Positions 38,700 to 48,013 of a stretch of DNA of 64,000 nucleotides are shown here, one piece after another. The notes below the pieces were generated by a model. It had not been told where the DNA came from, ran no database searches, and saw nothing but the letters and a program-made list of their open reading frames with translations. Position numbers and translations under genes: made by a program. Each line of letters begins with the position of its first letter. Position 1 is the stretch's first letter. The DNA is from Vannielia litorea (GTDB lineage Bacteria; Pseudomonadota; Alphaproteobacteria; Rhodobacterales; Rhodobacteraceae): contig NZ_FSRL01000001.1 in assembly GCF_900142295.1 (NCBI RefSeq), positions 2,170,001 to 2,234,000 of the forward strand, in the 5' to 3' direction.

Positions 38700-38728
38700 A
38701 AAAAAAGCGGCCGCCCCGAAGGGCGGCC
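38700..38728 (-). terminator. Rho-independent terminator of the outer-membrane protein gene
   Basis: On the minus strand, GGCCGCCC-TTCG-GGGCGGCC is a perfect eight-pair stem with a stable UUCG-type loop. It is followed by GC and seven T, 25 bases after the stop of the minus-strand gene at 38754. Confidence 0.92.
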
Positions 38729-38753
38729 CCCATATTCCATCCTGCGGCCCGGT

Positions 38754-40331
38754 TCAGAAGCGGAAGCTCACCTTCAGCCCGCCCGACACCTGCTTCAGGT
38801 CGCCACCGAGCCCGCCGAACTCCACCGACGTGTCAACGCCGTGGCCGGCCTTGGTGGCAAAGTTGCCGCCAAATTCGACCCGGCCTGTCCAGCCTTCGTC
38901 GACAAGCAGATCCGATACGGTCTCGACCGACGCATCACTGTCGCTGTGGTCGGCATAGACTGCCGCATAAACCGTTCCGTCCCCGTAGGGCCTCGCGTAA
39001 CGTGTGCCGACGGAAACCTGGCTGAAGTCGACCTCGACCTCACCCGCTCCAGCAAGCGTGCCGCCCGTGCCCTCGACCGTCTGGGTGCCCACCGTCACGC
39101 CGAGCGATGGCGTGATCGTCGCGCCCGCATAGGCCATGTCGTAGCTGCCGGTAAAGCTGGCCGCCCGGACGCGGGCCTCGCTTTCGCCGGTCCCGCCGAT
39201 GTCGGATTGATCGAAGTCCCCGCGTCCGAAGAGCAGCGAGGCCTCCGCCGCCCAGGCGCCGGACCTGTACCCGATGTAAGGCTGCACGAAGAGCATGTCG
39301 CCCTCGAAGCTCAGCGTGCCCTCCGCCGCGGCAATGCTGTCGGTTCCAAGCGCGATACCGGCAACCATGGTCTCGCTCAGCGCTATATCGGCCCCGACCT
39401 TGATCCCGCCACCACGAAAGCTGCGGTCCGCGTCGTCGTCCTTGGCGTAAAAGCCGGTCATCTCGACCCAGCCATAGACATTGCCCATCATGCCGGGCGC
39501 GCCCTTGGTGGAAGTGATGAGCTCATCGCCTGCCGCCGTCGGCACCGACTTGGTGCCAAGCGTATAGGGCAGGCTCTGCGCGCGAGCCGCGATGCTGTTG
39601 TCGATCTGCGTGGTGATCAGCCGCCGTTGGGTGCCTGTCACGATCTGCATCGGCGTCACCATCCTGGCTGCCAGCGTTTCAAGCGGGTTCACGAGCGAGC
39701 CGAAACTCAGTACGAAATCGAGGTCAAGATACGAAAAGGTGTACGCCGAAGGGCCTTGCGGTTCGGCCTCGGGATCCAGATCGAGCGTCTCGCAGTCGAG
39801 GCAGAAACTAAGCAGATCACCACCTGAATAGGCGTTGCCCTCAGGATCGCGGAAGACACTGTAGGTCGGTCCGTAAGGCAAATAAACGTAGGGCGTCGGC
39901 GCGCCAGCTTCCATCGGGGCTCCCATCATCGAGGGAAGAATGACAAAGGCGTAGGTGCCTGCTTCAAGCTCGACCTCGGTCGACGCCGTTACACGGCCAC
40001 CTTGCTCGCCCATTTCCAGAATGCCGGATGCTTCGGTCAAAGGCATCATTCCTGCCCGCCCGGACTGTGGATCGTAGGCGACCACAACCATTTGAAACCG
40101 CTGATTAACTGTTTCCACGGTGAAAGGCGCGACTTGAGAGTACACCCCGAATTCGATCTGGTTCAGCGTACCGGCGCGATCGAGCGTGAATGACTGCCCT
40201 ATCACGTCTGAAAACATCGGGTAGAACTCTTCGGAGTGTCCCTCCGACGAGATCGAAAAACTCTGTGCGGCGGCCCCGGTCGGAAGGGCGGCGGTGGCCA
40301 GGAGGGTAGCGAGGATAGCTGCGCGGGTCAT
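38754..40331 (-). CDS. Autotransporter-like outer-membrane beta-barrel protein
   Basis: This 525-residue protein has a signal peptide (MTRAAILATLLATAALPTGAAAQ). Residues about 24-240 form a passenger-like domain with no known motif. The C-terminal 270 residues alternate polar and aromatic residues in beta-strand pattern and end in LKVSFRF, the C-terminal Phe required for barrel assembly. That is the autotransporter/porin beta-domain style. The passenger holds a CLDC pair and may be a lectin- or hemolysin-like beta domain, but this is uncertain. A 19-base perfect palindrome lies upstream of its start, and a strong terminator follows. Confidence 0.72.
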   Translation of the reverse strand: MTRAAILATLLATAALPTGAAAQSFSISSEGHSEEFYPMFSDVIGQSFTLDRAGTLNQIEFGVYSQVAPFTVETVNQRFQMVVVAYDPQSGRAGMMPLTEASGILEMGEQGGRVTASTEVELEAGTYAFVILPSMMGAPMEAGAPTPYVYLPYGPTYSVFRDPEGNAYSGGDLLSFCLDCETLDLDPEAEPQGPSAYTFSYLDLDFVLSFGSLVNPLETLAARMVTPMQIVTGTQRRLITTQIDNSIAARAQSLPYTLGTKSVPTAAGDELITSTKGAPGMMGNVYGWVEMTGFYAKDDDADRSFRGGGIKVGADIALSETMVAGIALGTDSIAAAEGTLSFEGDMLFVQPYIGYRSGAWAAEASLLFGRGDFDQSDIGGTGESEARVRAASFTGSYDMAYAGATITPSLGVTVGTQTVEGTGGTLAGAGEVEVDFSQVSVGTRYARPYGDGTVYAAVYADHSDSDASVETVSDLLVDEGWTGRVEFGGNFATKAGHGVDTSVEFGGLGGDLKQVSGGLKVSFRF

Positions 40332-40388
40332 TGATTTTCCTTGTGTCGCGGACTGCTTCGTTTTGCGCGACCATGTCGCCAGATCTCT

Positions 40389-40407
40389 GAAATCATGAAA
40401 TGATTTC
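40389..40407. promoter_or_regulatory. Palindromic operator candidate upstream of the outer-membrane protein
   Basis: GAAATCAT-GAA-ATGATTTC is a perfect eight-base inverted repeat with a three-base spacer. It sits 58 bases before the outer-membrane gene start on the minus strand and about 240 bases before phoX. It has the size and AT content of a repressor binding site. The cognate regulator is unknown. Confidence 0.55.
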
Positions 40408-40535
40408 GACAGTAGGCGGAATCTGGCCGACCACTGTGACCGCCAAGGCACGCTGCCGCCGCACCAAGTGTGGCATCCTTATCCAACTCGCCTCGAGCGG
40501 GAGTCCGCCGACCTTTCACTCAACAACCCCAAGCA

Positions 40536-40564
40536 GCGTCACCGAGCGGTTACACTGGCGTCAC
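40536..40564 (+). promoter_or_regulatory. Candidate PHO box (PhoB site) upstream of phoX
   Basis: Three 7-base repeats follow at exact 11-base intervals with four-base spacers: GCGTCAC (40536), CGGTTAC (40547) and GCGTCAC (40558). This is the architecture of a PHO box (repeats near CTGTCAT, four-base spacers). The sequence match is partial (central GTCA or GTTA). It lies 85 bases before the phosphatase start. Phosphate-starvation control is an inference supported by the downstream gene. Confidence 0.6.
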
Positions 40565-40648
40565 AAAACCGAGTCCTCCCCCGCCTATGCGGAGGGCCGA
40601 CGCGCGGAGCAACCGCGCTTCCAAGCATTTCAGCCAGGGAGCCCCAGC

Positions 40649-42529
40649 ATGACCGACACCAAGCACAACCTCTCCTTCGACGATTGGGACGAGGCCAATT
40701 TTCCGCGCCCCGCCGAAACCGAGTTCGACCGCGTGGTCGAGCGCGCGCTGTCGCGCCGCAACTTTCTCGGCTCGGTTCTGGCCTTCGGCTCCGGCGCCGC
40801 GGTCATGGGCACCGGCCTTCTCAAGGGCAGCACCGCCCTGGCCGAGGGCCACGCGATGGCCAAGTCGCGCTTTCCCTTCAAGCCCATCGGCATCGCCACC
40901 GACCACGAGGTGCACGTGCCCGAGGGCTACACCGCCAAGGTGCTGATCCGCTGGGGTGACCCGCTGTTCTCCGAGGCCGATGGCTACGACGTGGCCGAGG
41001 GCGGCCCGGCGGCGATGTCCGACAAGGTCTTCGGGGAAAACACCGATGGCATGGAGCTGTTCTCCTACCAGGGCCACGAGATCATCGCGGTCAACTCCGA
41101 GTACACCAACAACGACGTCAACCTGCCCGCCGCGCAGGAGGGTGTTCCGGCCAATGCCGATGACGTGCTGAAGCTCCAGCAGCTCCAGGGCGTGACGGTG
41201 ATGGAGGTGGCCCCCGGCGCCGACGGCTACGAGGTGGTCAAGGACAGCCCCTTCAACCGCCGCATTCACCACAACACCCCGATGACCATCGCCGGCCCCG
41301 CCGCCGGGCATGACCTGATGAAGACCGAGGCCGACCCGACCGGCACCGCGAGCCTGGGCACCATGAACAACTGTGGCTCCGGCCGCACGCCATGGGGCAC
41401 CTACCTGACCTGCGAGGAAAACTTCAACGGCTACTTCGGCTCGACCGATGCCGACGCGCCCCGCCCCGAAGGCTACGACCGCTACGGCATCGGCGCCGAT
41501 GGCTGGGGCTACGACTACCACAAGCACGACGCCCGCTTCGACTACTCGAAAAACCCCAATGAGCCGCACCGCGTGGGCTGGGTCGTCGAGATCGACCCCA
41601 CAGATGCCTCCAGCACCCCGGTCAAGCACACCGGCCTTGGGCGCTTCAAGCACGAGAACGCCGCCTGCGCCCTGGCCCCCGACGGCCGCGTGGTGGTCTA
41701 CATGGGCGACGACGAGCGCGGCGAGTTCATGTACAAGTTCGTCTCCAACGGCACCTATGCGCCCGGCGGCTCCACCGAGGGCCTGCTGGATGACGGCACA
41801 CTCTTTGCCGCCAGCTTCAACGACGACGGCACCGGCGAGTGGCTTCCGCTGACGCCCGAAAGCACCGGCATGGCCTCGCTGGCCGAGGTGCTGATCTTCG
41901 CCCGGATCGGCGCAACCACCGTCGGCGCCACCACCATGGACCGCCCCGAGTGGATCGCGGTCAACCCGCATGCCATCGAGGCCTACTGCTGCCTGACCAA
42001 CAACTCCAAGCGCGGCGGCTCCGCCGGCGAGGTCAACGCGCCCAACCCGCGCGAAAGCAACAACTACGGCCAGATCGTGCGCTGGCGGCCCCATGATGAC
42101 GATCACGCCTCGAACACCTTCGACTGGGATCTCTACGTCATGGCCGGCAACCCCGATGTCTACCCGAACAACCCCTACGGCGGGTCGGAGAACGTCACCG
42201 CGGGCAACATGTTCAATTCGCCCGACGGCATGATGTTCGACAGCAACGGCCTGCTCTGGATCCAGACCGACGGCGACGACAGCAACGAGGAGGACTTCGC
42301 CGGCATGGGCAACAACCAGATGCTGGTGGGCGACCCGATGACCGGCGAGATCGCGCGCTTCCTCACCGGCCCGAAAGGCTGCGAGGTGACCGGTCTCTGC
42401 TGGTCGGCGGATCGCCGCACCATGTTCGTGGGTATCCAGCACCCCGGCGGCTCCTGGCCCGACGGCTCCGGCCTGCCCCGCTCGGCGATCATCCAGGTCA
42501 CCCGCGACGACGGCGCGCTGATCGGCTGA
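40649..42529 (+). CDS. phoX: Tat-exported PhoX-type alkaline phosphatase (DUF839)
   Basis: This 626-residue protein carries a long N-terminal twin-arginine signal (ALSRRNFLGSVLAFGSGAAV, Arg36/37), so it is exported folded. PhoX enzymes have a six-bladed propeller with a Ca2+/Fe3+ site and release phosphate from esters. The characteristic sequences NCGSGRTPWGTYLTCEEN (about 232-249) and GRFKHENAACALAPDGRVVVYMGDDERGEFMYKFVS (about 330-365) are present. So are LWIQTDGDD and FVGIQHPGG near the end. AGGGAG precedes the ATG. Its upstream candidate PHO box fits phosphate-starvation induction. Confidence 0.9.
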   Translation: MTDTKHNLSFDDWDEANFPRPAETEFDRVVERALSRRNFLGSVLAFGSGAAVMGTGLLKGSTALAEGHAMAKSRFPFKPIGIATDHEVHVPEGYTAKVLIRWGDPLFSEADGYDVAEGGPAAMSDKVFGENTDGMELFSYQGHEIIAVNSEYTNNDVNLPAAQEGVPANADDVLKLQQLQGVTVMEVAPGADGYEVVKDSPFNRRIHHNTPMTIAGPAAGHDLMKTEADPTGTASLGTMNNCGSGRTPWGTYLTCEENFNGYFGSTDADAPRPEGYDRYGIGADGWGYDYHKHDARFDYSKNPNEPHRVGWVVEIDPTDASSTPVKHTGLGRFKHENAACALAPDGRVVVYMGDDERGEFMYKFVSNGTYAPGGSTEGLLDDGTLFAASFNDDGTGEWLPLTPESTGMASLAEVLIFARIGATTVGATTMDRPEWIAVNPHAIEAYCCLTNNSKRGGSAGEVNAPNPRESNNYGQIVRWRPHDDDHASNTFDWDLYVMAGNPDVYPNNPYGGSENVTAGNMFNSPDGMMFDSNGLLWIQTDGDDSNEEDFAGMGNNQMLVGDPMTGEIARFLTGPKGCEVTGLCWSADRRTMFVGIQHPGGSWPDGSGLPRSAIIQVTRDDGALIG

Positions 42530-42542
42530 GGCCATTCAAACC

Positions 42543-42590
42543 CTGGCGGGCACCTTCCCGCCAGCAAGGGGGGGCCGTCCGCGAGGGCGG
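42543..42590. terminator. Hairpins between convergent phoX and scfR
   Basis: A perfect stem-loop, CTGGCGGG-CACCTT-CCCGCCAG (42543-42564), is followed by a second ten-pair hairpin (GGGGCCGTCC / GGGCGGCCCC, one G-U pair, about 42571-42594). There is no T-run on either side, yet the position between two converging genes suggests a bidirectional transcript end. Confidence 0.5.
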
Positions 42591-42604
42591 CCCCTTCGCC
42601 TGTA

Positions 42605-43978
42605 CTACCCCTGCCGCCCGATGATCGAAGGCTCCCGCCGGGCCGGGCAGGCCTCGCGCGGGCAAATCCGGCAACTCGTCCCCAGCGCCAGCACCTCCCC
42701 CGCCTCCCGCGCGGCCCCGAACCCCTCGTCGAGCAGCAGCATCGACGCCTCAAGCACCTGCGGCACCCCAAATCCCGGCTCACCCACCGGGCGGCAGATG
42801 GCGAAGGCGGTAAAGCGCCGCGGGCTCCGGCCCGCCATCTCCACCACCTCCCGCACCGGCAGCGTCGGGCGGGTCAGCGCGGTGTAGAGCGGCCAGAGCG
42901 CGCAGGCGGCCCCGAAGCGCGGCATCGGAAAGCCCGAGAGCGGCTTGCGAAAGGTCAGCGTGCCCGAGGCGTCGCAGGTAACCAGCCCGATCTCGCCCGG
43001 CAAGCCCTCGCGCGGCAAGCTGGCCAGCCGCCGCAGCACCGCCTCCACCGGCACCCCGAACCGCCCGGCCAATGCGCCGGGGTCATAGCCCGCCTCATGG
43101 GCGGCTTCGGCGAAGGGCTCCAGCGGCATCGCCCTCGCATCCGCGGCGTAGCGGGCGAGCTGGGTCGCGGCCATGCTTCGCGCCGCCCCGCCGCGCAGCA
43201 CACCCGTGGCAACCGCCTCGTCGAGCAGGGCCTCCGGCCGCCCGGCCTCGCCCGCCTCCAGCGCCTCCATGTGAAAGCCGCGCGCCCCGAGCCAGGCTTC
43301 AACCTCCTCCTGCGGTGTGCCCGCGCCCGCATCGGCCCCACCGCCATCGTCGAGATAGCGCACCAGCCCCTCGGCGCTCTCCGCCAGCCGGGCGCTGTCG
43401 TCGTTGATGTTGCGGTGAAACCGGTTCAGCCAGTCGCGGTCGAGGTCCGGCGTATCGGCGAGGATCGCCGCCGTCGAGCGGATCGCCGTGACAGACGAGA
43501 GCATCTCGTGCAGGCTGGCGCTCAGGTGCGGGTCATGGCTGAGCCGGTCCGACAGCGCCGCGACGCTGCGCTCGGCCTCCAGCACGCGGGCGCGGGTCTC
43601 GGCCAGCAGCGCGGCCCAGCCCGGAAACCGCCCGGCGAATTCCTCCACGCGCTCCAGCTCCGCCTCGGACATCCGGGGGTGCGGCATGGCGCGCCCGCGC
43701 GGCCGGCTCCGGCCGCGCTCGCCCGAGGCATCCACCGCCGCCTCCCGCAGCGCATCCACCAGCGCGGTCTCGGCGCCTTCCGATAGCGCTACCGGTTCGG
43801 TCTCGAGCGCACGGGCCAGGGCCACAAGGAGTTTGCCCCCGATTCTGCGCCGGTTGTGCTCGATCAGATTGAGGTAGGACGGCGAGATCCCGACCCGCTC
43901 CGCCAGTTCGCTCTGCTTGATGCCCATATCCGCCCGCCTCGCGCGGATCCGACTGCCGGTCAGCACCCCCTTGGGCAT
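42605..43978 (-). CDS. ScfR/RamB-type short-chain acyl-CoA transcriptional regulator
   Basis: The protein has 457 residues. The N-terminal XRE-type helix-turn-helix (IKQSELAERVGISPSYLNLIEHNRRRIGGKLLVALARAL, about 20-58) is followed by a large domain. Its C terminus carries the DUF2083 signature ending in TSCRICPREACPARREPSI, with three cysteines that look metal- or cluster-binding. The family includes RamB and PrpR of actinobacteria and the short-chain fatty acyl regulators of alphaproteobacteria, which govern acetate and propionate genes. It is divergent from a HAAT ABC transporter followed by acs, which fits this role. Confidence 0.86.
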   Translation of the reverse strand: MPKGVLTGSRIRARRADMGIKQSELAERVGISPSYLNLIEHNRRRIGGKLLVALARALETEPVALSEGAETALVDALREAAVDASGERGRSRPRGRAMPHPRMSEAELERVEEFAGRFPGWAALLAETRARVLEAERSVAALSDRLSHDPHLSASLHEMLSSVTAIRSTAAILADTPDLDRDWLNRFHRNINDDSARLAESAEGLVRYLDDGGGADAGAGTPQEEVEAWLGARGFHMEALEAGEAGRPEALLDEAVATGVLRGGAARSMAATQLARYAADARAMPLEPFAEAAHEAGYDPGALAGRFGVPVEAVLRRLASLPREGLPGEIGLVTCDASGTLTFRKPLSGFPMPRFGAACALWPLYTALTRPTLPVREVVEMAGRSPRRFTAFAICRPVGEPGFGVPQVLEASMLLLDEGFGAAREAGEVLALGTSCRICPREACPARREPSIIGRQG

Positions 43979-44011
43979 GGCGTTTCTCCCGTAGTTTCAA
44001 GGCGGTTCTGC

Positions 44012-44056
44012 ACTTGCGTGACAAGAACTTTACAACTTGCCTGACCAGCCTGACAA
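44012..44056. promoter_or_regulatory. Candidate ScfR/RamB-binding region: direct repeats and RamB-like box
   Basis: ACTTGCGTGACAA (44012-44024) and ACTTGCCTGACCA (44035-44047) match at 11 of 13 positions, 23 bases apart, and a third GCCTGACAA follows at 44048. Between them AGAACTTTACAAC (44024-44036) matches 11 of 13 bases of the published corynebacterial RamB consensus A(A/G)AACTTTGCAAA as I recall it. The block lies between the regulator gene and the binding-protein gene. Binding is inferred. Confidence 0.5.
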
Positions 44057-44199
44057 TATATTTACAGAAAAATCCTTTATCCGAAAGCGCTTGTTGCCAG
44101 ATTTGCGCCGATCACGAAATAATGACACAGCCCTGAAAAGGGTAGCGGTGCGGCCAGGGAGGAGCCCGGCACGCCGCAAAACCAAACGGGAGGACATCC

Positions 44200-45588
44200 A
44201 TGTCGACATCCAAGTTCACACGCCGCGGCGTGCTGAAAACCGGCGCCGTTGCCGGTGCGGGCCTCGCCCTGCCCACCATCTTCACCAGCCGTGCCAACGC
44301 CTACGTCAACGAGCCCACCGGCGATACCGTGACGCTCGGCTTCAACGTGCCCCAGTCCGGCCCCTACGCCGACGAGGGTGCCGACGAGCTGCGCGCCTTC
44401 GAGCTGGCCGTCGAGCACCTGAACGGTGAAGGCGACGGTGGCATGATCAACACCTTCTCCAACAAGAACCTGAAGGGCAACGGCATCCTGGGCAAGAAGG
44501 TGGGCTTCGTCACCGGCGACACCCAGACCAAGTCCGACGCCGCTCGCGCCTCCGCCAAGTCGATGATCGAGAAGGACGGCGCCATCATGATCTCCGGCGG
44601 CTCGTCCTCCGGCGTGGCCGTGGCCGTCCAGGGCCTCTGCCAGGAAGCCGGCGTGATCTTCATGGCCGGTCTGACCCACTCCAACGACACCACCGGCAAG
44701 GACAAGAAGGCCAACGGCTTCCGCCACTTCTTCGACGCCTACATGTCGGGTGCCGCGCTGGCCCCGGTGCTGGCCAACGAGTATGGCAAGGAGCGCCGCG
44801 CCTATCACCTGACCGCCGACTACACCTGGGGCTGGACCCAGCAGGAGTCGATCCAGGCCTCCACCGAGGCCTTGGGCTGGGAGACCGTCGAGAACGTGCT
44901 GACGCCGCTGGCGGCAACCGACTTCTCGTCCTACATCGCCCCGGTGCTGAACTCGGGCGCCGACGTGCTCGTGCTCAACCACTACGGCGGCAACATGGTG
45001 AACTCGCTCACCAACGCCGTGCAGTTCGGCCTGCGCGACAAGATGGCCAACGGCAAGCAGTTCGAGATCGTCGTTCCGCTCTACTCCGAGCTGATGGCCA
45101 AGGGCGCCGGCGAGAACATCAAGGGCATCCTGGGCTCGTGCAACTGGCAGTGGTCGCTGCAGGACGAGGGCACCAAGGCCTTCGTCAAGTCCTTCGGCAC
45201 CAAGTACGGCTTCCCGCCGAGCCAGGCCGCGCACACCTGCTACGTGCAAACCCTGCTCTACGCCGATGCCGTCGAGCGTGCCGGCTCCTTCGAGCCCTGC
45301 GCCGTGGTGGCCGCGCTCGAGGGTGACGGCTCCTCGCTGGAGGGTGTGTCCTCCGACAGCAACAAGGGCTTCGTGTTCGACGGTCTCGGCAATGGCCAGA
45401 CCCTCTACCGCGCCGCCGACCACCAGTGCTTCAAGGATGTGCTGGTCACCAGGGGCAAGGAGAACCCGACCTCGGAGTTCGACCTGCTCGAGGTGGTCGA
45501 AGTCACGCCCGTGGACCAGGTCTGGTACGAGCCCGATCACCCGATGTTCGCCGGTGGCGACCTCGGCCAGTGCAACAACGGCGCCTGA
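44200..45588 (+). CDS. HAAT-family ABC transporter substrate-binding protein
   Basis: This 462-residue periplasmic binding protein has a twin-arginine-like signal (SKFTRRGVLKTGAVAGAGLALPTIFTSRANA). The mature protein has the Leu/Ile/Val-binding fold: VTLGFNVPQSGPYADEGADELRAFELAVEHLN, ISGGSSSGVAVAVQGLCQEAGVIFMAGLTHSNDTTG and YHLTADYTWGWTQQESI. HAAT proteins bind amino acids, urea, amides or short-chain acids. The substrate here is unknown, but flanking regulator and acs genes suggest a short-chain acid or its precursor. GGGAGGA precedes the ATG, and a stem-loop follows. Confidence 0.85.
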   Translation: MSTSKFTRRGVLKTGAVAGAGLALPTIFTSRANAYVNEPTGDTVTLGFNVPQSGPYADEGADELRAFELAVEHLNGEGDGGMINTFSNKNLKGNGILGKKVGFVTGDTQTKSDAARASAKSMIEKDGAIMISGGSSSGVAVAVQGLCQEAGVIFMAGLTHSNDTTGKDKKANGFRHFFDAYMSGAALAPVLANEYGKERRAYHLTADYTWGWTQQESIQASTEALGWETVENVLTPLAATDFSSYIAPVLNSGADVLVLNHYGGNMVNSLTNAVQFGLRDKMANGKQFEIVVPLYSELMAKGAGENIKGILGSCNWQWSLQDEGTKAFVKSFGTKYGFPPSQAAHTCYVQTLLYADAVERAGSFEPCAVVAALEGDGSSLEGVSSDSNKGFVFDGLGNGQTLYRAADHQCFKDVLVTRGKENPTSEFDLLEVVEVTPVDQVWYEPDHPMFAGGDLGQCNNGA

Positions 45589-45625
45589 TCCGTCAGGCAC
45601 CCGGAGGGCGGCCACGCGCCGCCCC

Positions 45626-45651
45626 CCGGTTCCCCGCACCGCGGGGTCCGG
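45626..45651. other. Stem-loop after the binding-protein gene
   Basis: CCGG-TT-CCCCGC-ACC-GCGGGG-T-CCGG forms an imperfect ten-pair hairpin in the 186-base gap before the first permease. This is the common place for structures that raise binding-protein mRNA over the membrane genes. Confidence 0.5.
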
Positions 45652-45774
45652 GCAGAGGCCCCGGCAAGACCTAGAAACATTCCCAACAGGGACCTGTCGA
45701 GGCCGAACGCGCGGGGCTGAGCCACCGCGCGAACGGCCGCACCAAAACTGAAGCCGCTCTCAAGGTGGGGACCG

Positions 45775-46785
45775 ATGGACGCAATCCTACTTCAAATCCT
45801 GAACGGGCTCGACAAGGGCAGCGCCTACGCGCTGATCGCCCTCGGTCTGACGCTCATCTTCGGCACGCTCGGCGTGGTCAACTTCGCCCACGGGGCGCTC
45901 TTCATGATCGGCGCCTTCTGCGCCGTGACCCTTCAACGCCTCCTGAACCTCTCCCACGAGGTCATCGACGAGAGCCAGACCGACTTTCTCGGCAATCCGC
46001 TCAAGGTCAAGGTGCCCTACCTGCAGGACTGGTTCGGCGAGAGCACCGGGGCGGCGATACAGGACTGGTCGGTGCCGCTGGCGATCCTGCTGGCGATCCC
46101 GGTCATGCTGGTGGTCGGCTACGTGATGGAGCGCGGCCTCATCAAGCACTTCTACAAGCGTCCCCATGCCGACCAGATCCTGGTGACCTTCGGCCTCGCC
46201 ATCGTGCTTCAGGAGATCGTCAAGTTCTACTACGGCGCCAACCCGATCCAGACACCCGCCCCCGAGGCCCTCAAGGGCGTGGCCGAGGTGCTGCCCGGCG
46301 TGGTCTACCCGATCTGGCGGATCGTCTACTTCTGCTTCGCCGCGGCGATCATCGCGGGCGTCTTCGCCTTCCTCCAGTTCACCACCTTCGGCATGGTGGT
46401 GCGGGCCGGCATGGCCGACCGCGAGACGGTGGGGCTGCTGGGCATCGACATCGACAAGCGCTTCACCTTCATGTTCGGCCTCGCGGCCTCCGTGGCGGGC
46501 CTCGCGGGGGTGATGTACGGGCCGATCAACGCGCCGAACTACCACATGGGCATGGACTTCCTGGTGCTCAGCTTCGTCGTGGTCGTCGTCGGCGGCATGG
46601 GCTCGCTGCCCGGCGCCGTGCTGGCGGGCTTCCTGCTCGGCATCCTGGAGAGCTTCGCCTCCACCACCTGGGCCACGACCACCCTGCCCGGAATCAACCA
46701 GATCATCATCTACCTCGTCGCGATCATCATCCTGCTCACCCGTCCGCGGGGCCTGATGGGGCGCAAAGGCGTGATGGAGGACTAA
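45775..46785 (+). CDS. HAAT-family ABC permease, LivH-like
   Basis: This 336-residue inner-membrane protein has about eight helices. LivH-type sequences are [41 protein letters not shown] at the start, [39 protein letters not shown], and [26 protein letters not shown]. It pairs with the next gene to form the channel. An insertion of about 40 residues after the first helices ([24 protein letters not shown]) is longer than in LivH. Confidence 0.9.
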   Translation: MDAILLQILNGLDKGSAYALIALGLTLIFGTLGVVNFAHGALFMIGAFCAVTLQRLLNLSHEVIDESQTDFLGNPLKVKVPYLQDWFGESTGAAIQDWSVPLAILLAIPVMLVVGYVMERGLIKHFYKRPHADQILVTFGLAIVLQEIVKFYYGANPIQTPAPEALKGVAEVLPGVVYPIWRIVYFCFAAAIIAGVFAFLQFTTFGMVVRAGMADRETVGLLGIDIDKRFTFMFGLAASVAGLAGVMYGPINAPNYHMGMDFLVLSFVVVVVGGMGSLPGAVLAGFLLGILESFASTTWATTTLPGINQIIIYLVAIIILLTRPRGLMGRKGVMED

Positions 46786-46789
46786 GAGA

Positions 46790-48001
46790 ATGCTTGGACT
46801 GAACCGCAAAGACACCAACCTCCTCCTGGTGGTGCTGGCCCTCACGATGCTGGCCCCCTTCATCCTCAACCCCTTCCCCAGCGGGAGCGGACTGGCGCAG
46901 TTCAACGCGGGCTACCCCGACCTGATGCAGCGCTTCGCGATCTTCGGGATCTTCGCCATCGGCTTCAACATCCTCTTCGGCCTCACCGGCTACCTCTCCT
47001 TCGGCCATGCGGCCTTCCTGGGCGTGGGCAGCTACTCGGCGGTCTGGATGTTCAAGCTGCTGTCGATGAACATCCTCCCGGCGATCGTCCTGTCGGTCAT
47101 CATCGCGGGCCTCTTCGCCCTGGTCATCGGCTACGTCTCGCTCAGGCGCTCGGGGATCTACTTCTCGATCCTCACGCTGGCCTTCGCGCAGATGTCCTTC
47201 GCGCTGGCCTACTCGGTGCTGACCCCCATCACCAACGGCGAGACCGGCCTGCAGATCACCCTGAGCGATCCGCGTGTGCTCGGCCAGTCGGTCATGCCCG
47301 ACGGCTCGATCCCGGTGACCAACCTCTTCGGGATGGAGATGCGCTCCGCCGTCGACCTCGCGGTCGGTCCGTGGAACTTCACGTTCTCGGTGGGCTACTA
47401 CGTCTGCGCCCTGGTGCTTCTGGCGGCCTTCTACCTGTCGATCCGGATCTTCCGCTCGCCCTTCGGCATGATGCTGCGCGCGATCAAGTCCAACCAGACC
47501 CGGATGAACTACACCGGCCTCAACCCCAAGCCCTACACCCTCGCGGCCTTCGTGATCTCCGGCATGTATGCCGGCCTCGCGGGCGGCCTGATGGCAGCGA
47601 TGGACCCGCTGGCGGGCGCCGAGCGCATGCAGTGGACGGCCTCGGGCGAGGTGGTTCTCATGACCATCCTCGGCGGCGCGGGCACCCTGATCGGCCCGGT
47701 CCTCGGTGCAGGCATGATCAAGTACTTCGAGAACATCCTCTCCAAGATCAACGACACCGTGCTGCACGGCTGGTTCGCCTTCCTGCCCGACGGGCTTGAG
47801 GACTTCATGGTCACCATCGTCCACCCCTTCGTGGGCAAGGGCTGGCACCTCACCCTCGGCATCCTCTTCATGCTGGTGGTGATCTTCCTCCCCGGCGGTC
47901 TCGTCGAGGGCGGCCAGCGCATCGGCCGCACCTTCCGGCGCCGCGGCACCAAGGCTTCGGGCGCAGAGGCCGAAGCCGCCAAACAGCAACCCGGCGAATA
48001 A
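46790..48001 (+). CDS. HAAT-family ABC permease, LivM-like
   Basis: This 403-residue membrane protein has the LivM-type core [31 protein letters not shown] (about 54-84), [36 protein letters not shown] and [42 protein letters not shown]. It starts five bases after the LivH-like stop, with the ribosome site inside that gene. The last 25 residues are a charged cytoplasmic tail. Confidence 0.9.
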   Translation: MLGLNRKDTNLLLVVLALTMLAPFILNPFPSGSGLAQFNAGYPDLMQRFAIFGIFAIGFNILFGLTGYLSFGHAAFLGVGSYSAVWMFKLLSMNILPAIVLSVIIAGLFALVIGYVSLRRSGIYFSILTLAFAQMSFALAYSVLTPITNGETGLQITLSDPRVLGQSVMPDGSIPVTNLFGMEMRSAVDLAVGPWNFTFSVGYYVCALVLLAAFYLSIRIFRSPFGMMLRAIKSNQTRMNYTGLNPKPYTLAAFVISGMYAGLAGGLMAAMDPLAGAERMQWTASGEVVLMTILGGAGTLIGPVLGAGMIKYFENILSKINDTVLHGWFAFLPDGLEDFMVTIVHPFVGKGWHLTLGILFMLVVIFLPGGLVEGGQRIGRTFRRRGTKASGAEAEAAKQQPGE

Positions 48002-48013
48002 GGAGACGGACAG

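Larger units (their letters stand above)
40332..40648. other. 317-base divergent intergenic region
   Basis: The gap lies between the outer-membrane protein (minus) and the PhoX-type phosphatase (plus) and contains no gene. It holds the 19-base palindrome near the minus-strand gene and the triple 7-base repeat (candidate PHO box) nearer the phosphatase. Confidence 0.8.
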
